64,000 nucleotides of DNA. Origin: Limnochordales bacterium (GTDB lineage: Bacteria; Bacillota; Limnochordia; Limnochordales; DUMU01). The DNA lies in the NCBI GenBank assembly GCA_014896315.1, contig JADBKP010000005.1:235844-299843 (forward strand), given 5' to 3'. Of this stretch, positions 62,166 through 64,000 are shown piece by piece (within the stretch, counting starts at the first letter, position 1; every line of letters begins with the position of its first letter). A program made the position numbers and the translations under genes. The notes below the pieces were generated by a model. That model saw only the letters and a program-made list of their open reading frames with translations, was not told where the DNA came from and searched no databases.

Positions 62166-63719
62166 ATGCAAGAGGTCCTCGGTCCTAACCCAGCGCAACA
62201 CCATGACCGTGCCCATCTCCCCGATCAGGATCAGGACGGGGAGCCCTATGCCGTGCGGTATAGCGAGGAAAACGACCAGATCAGGGTCCGGCGAGAGAAA
62301 ATCGAGCAGTATCGGCAGGCCGGGGTGGAGCCCTATGGCGGTCCGTTTCTGCCTCGGGAGCGGGCGGCGACGCTGGTAGCCGAGTTCTCGGCGCGTGAGG
62401 GAACGCGGGTGCGCGTTGCCGGGCGGTTGCGGGCACTCCGTTCCCACGGGAAACTGAGCTTCGCCGACCTCTGGGACGAATCCGGCAAGATCCAGCTCCT
62501 GGTGGGCGAGGATCGAGTCGGTCAGGCTGCGTACCAGCTCTGGCAGATGCTCGACCTCGGTGATCTCATCGGCGCCGAGGGCAGGTTGATGAAGACCCGG
62601 CGCGGTGAGGTGAGTGTTGAAGTCCAGGAGTTCCGGCTCCTCGCCAAGGCGCTTCGGCCGCTGCCCGATAAGTGGGCCGGGCTGAAGGATGTTGAATTAC
62701 GCTACCGCTATCGTTATCTGGACCTGATCAGCAACGAAACATCACGGCGCACTTTCATCCTGCGCAGCCAGATTGTGCAGGCCATCCGTCGCTTCTTTAT
62801 TGACCGGGGATATCTCGAGGTGGAGACACCGGTCCTGCACCCGATCGCCGGTGGGGCGAATGCCCGGCCGTTCACCACCTATCACAACGCCCTGGAGATG
62901 CCGCTCTACCTTCGCATAGCTCCGGAACTCTACCTCAAGCGCTTGCTCGTCGGCGGTTTCGAAAAGGTGTTCGAAATTGGGAAGAACTTCCGTAACGAAG
63001 GCATAGATACCCGGCACAATCCGGAGTTCACCGCTCTGGAAGCTTACGAAGCTTACGGCGATGCCCGTTCCATGATGGAGCTCACAGAAGAGATGGTGGC
63101 GACTGTCGCCCGGCAGGTCCTGGGGACGGAAACTGTGGTGTATCAGGGGCGGGAGATCGTACTGACTCCGCCCTGGCCACGGGTTACTATGCGGGAGGCA
63201 CTGGTACGCTTCGGTGGGGTGGACCCGGAGGATGTGCAGACCGAGGCGGGCCTTGTGCGTGCTGCAACCGCCAGGGGGCTGCAGCTTGAAAAGGCCACTT
63301 ATGGCGAGAAGCTGGCCGAGCTCTTCGAGCAGCTGGTCGAACCCTGGCTGATCCAACCCATTTTCATTACGGAGTACCCTGTGGAAATATCACCGCTGGC
63401 CAAGCGGATGCCGGACGATCCGCGGTTTACCGACCGCTTCGAGCCGTACATCTGCGGGCAGGAGATTGGCAACGGGTTTTCCGAGTTGAACGATCCGATC
63501 GACCAGCGAGAACGATTCCTGGCCCAGGCGGCGGCCCGGCAGGCCGGGGATGAAGAGGCCCACATGATGGACGAGGACTTCCTGCGCGCCCTCGAGTACG
63601 GCATGCCGCCGGCCGGCGGACTGGGAATCGGCATCGACAGGCTGGTGATGCTGCTAACGGACTCGCCTTCCATCCGCGACGTTCTGCTCTTCCCGCAGCT
63701 GCGCCCGGACGAGCGGTAA
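62166..63719 (+). CDS. lysS: Lysyl-tRNA synthetase, class II
   Basis: The 517-residue enzyme charges tRNA(Lys). The N-terminal OB-fold (VRVAGRLRALRSHGKLSFADL) is followed by class II motif 1 (RRFFIDRGYLEVETPVL), motif 2 (FEIGKNFRNEGIDTRHNPEFT) and motif 3 (GGLGIGIDRLVMLL). The first 30 residues are a polar extension. GGAAGG precedes ATG 62166. The gene lies 75 bases upstream of an rRNA promoter. Confidence 0.97.
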   Translation: MQEVLGPNPAQHHDRAHLPDQDQDGEPYAVRYSEENDQIRVRREKIEQYRQAGVEPYGGPFLPRERAATLVAEFSAREGTRVRVAGRLRALRSHGKLSFADLWDESGKIQLLVGEDRVGQAAYQLWQMLDLGDLIGAEGRLMKTRRGEVSVEVQEFRLLAKALRPLPDKWAGLKDVELRYRYRYLDLISNETSRRTFILRSQIVQAIRRFFIDRGYLEVETPVLHPIAGGANARPFTTYHNALEMPLYLRIAPELYLKRLLVGGFEKVFEIGKNFRNEGIDTRHNPEFTALEAYEAYGDARSMMELTEEMVATVARQVLGTETVVYQGREIVLTPPWPRVTMREALVRFGGVDPEDVQTEAGLVRAATARGLQLEKATYGEKLAELFEQLVEPWLIQPIFITEYPVEISPLAKRMPDDPRFTDRFEPYICGQEIGNGFSELNDPIDQRERFLAQAAARQAGDEEAHMMDEDFLRALEYGMPPAGGLGIGIDRLVMLLTDSPSIRDVLLFPQLRPDER

Positions 63720-63793
63720 AGGGCAAGCGGAAGAACGGGAGGTGGAAGGCCGCGCTTGGGCTGGGAGATGCTTAAGGAGAATTAAAAGAGGTC

Positions 63794-63822
63794 TTGTCAG
63801 CTGCTGCTCTGCGTGGTAAACT
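63794..63822 (+). promoter_or_regulatory. rRNA operon promoter
   Basis: TTGTCA (63794-63799), 17 bases and TAAACT (63817-63822) form a good SigA promoter, placed about 180 bases before the window end and directed into the rRNA leader. Confidence 0.7.
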
Positions 63823-63945
63823 GAGTCCTGCGCCCCGGGCGATGCCTCTGCCGGTGGATCGGACCGGGCCGGGGGCATCCAGACACCGTAAGCGGTGGCG
63901 GGGTTGCCAATCGTAAGTCTGCCTGCTAGACTTTCGGGCAGCTTC

Positions 63946-64000
63946 GCTCCTTGAAAACGGAACAGTGCGAGAGAGACGGGCTCGTGATTCTGGGAGTTTC
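63946..64000 (+). promoter_or_regulatory. rRNA operon leader, boxA-like region (16S rRNA begins beyond the window)
   Basis: GCTCCTTGAAAACGGAACA (63946-63964) closely resembles the conserved sequence just upstream of 16S rRNA genes in Bacillota (usually CTTTGAAAACTGAACA). No 16S sequence is present before the edge. Confidence 0.7.

Overview
The window looks like chromosomal DNA from a high-GC, Gram-positive-type bacterium, most likely a deep-branching, possibly thermophilic member of the Bacillota (Firmicutes). Several things point this way. Shine-Dalgarno sites are strong and purine-rich, many genes start with GTG or TTG, and promoters are SigA-like (TTGACA-N17-TATAAT). Cell-surface proteins are secreted without outer-membrane partners. 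Gene neighbourhoods are of clostridial type (pyrG, rho, rpmE, dusB, greA, lysS, then an rRNA leader), and a VanW-family protein is present. I saw no insertion sequence, prophage, CRISPR array or tRNA. The species assignment is inference.

Layout. 1-6060: a partial VanW gene, an ABC-2 exporter pair, a HAD phosphatase, and an MFS efflux gene translationally coupled to an ArsR-like regulator behind a perfect inverted-repeat operator. 6170-16881: a sugar-binding protein, a secreted DUF4855 protein, a DHA2 exporter, a Fe-S PD-(D/E)XK nuclease, an NYN-domain protein, an N-acetylglucosamine-kinase-like enzyme, a sodium/solute symporter with a small membrane partner, and an OsmC protein. 16951-20552: an ECF sigma factor, a zinc-finger anti-sigma factor, a secreted RseB-like sensor candidate and a tiny zinc-ribbon protein. 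20800-28479: phosphoglycerate mutase (ApgM), an oxidoreductase, a small HAD protein, a solitary SufB, a Nudix hydrolase, a FabI-type reductase, a hypothetical protein and a C39-like peptidase. 28713-33293: the large subunit of glutamate synthase.

33301-45129 is a compact seven-gene leftward operon. It encodes a MoxR ATPase, a DUF58 protein, two large membrane VWA proteins and three membrane proteins of unknown function. It is the most system-like part of the window. It is followed (to the right) by a Ca2+/H+ antiporter and a divergent polyamine operon: pyruvoyl arginine decarboxylase, spermidine synthase, agmatinase, then a MazG-like protein and ArgRS. The ArgRS has lost the class I HIGH signature.

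50921-64000 holds housekeeping genes: a DUF624-like membrane protein, CTP synthase, a bifunctional-nuclease-domain protein, Rho with a long structured leader, a LysM/M23 peptidase, L31 and DusB. Next come a three-gene set (HTH regulator, 'quinate 5-dehydrogenase' family protein, and a homologue of cyanobacterial acyl-ACP reductase), then greA behind a consensus promoter and a very stable leader hairpin, and lysS. The window ends inside the leader of an rRNA operon; 16S rRNA should begin just beyond the right edge.
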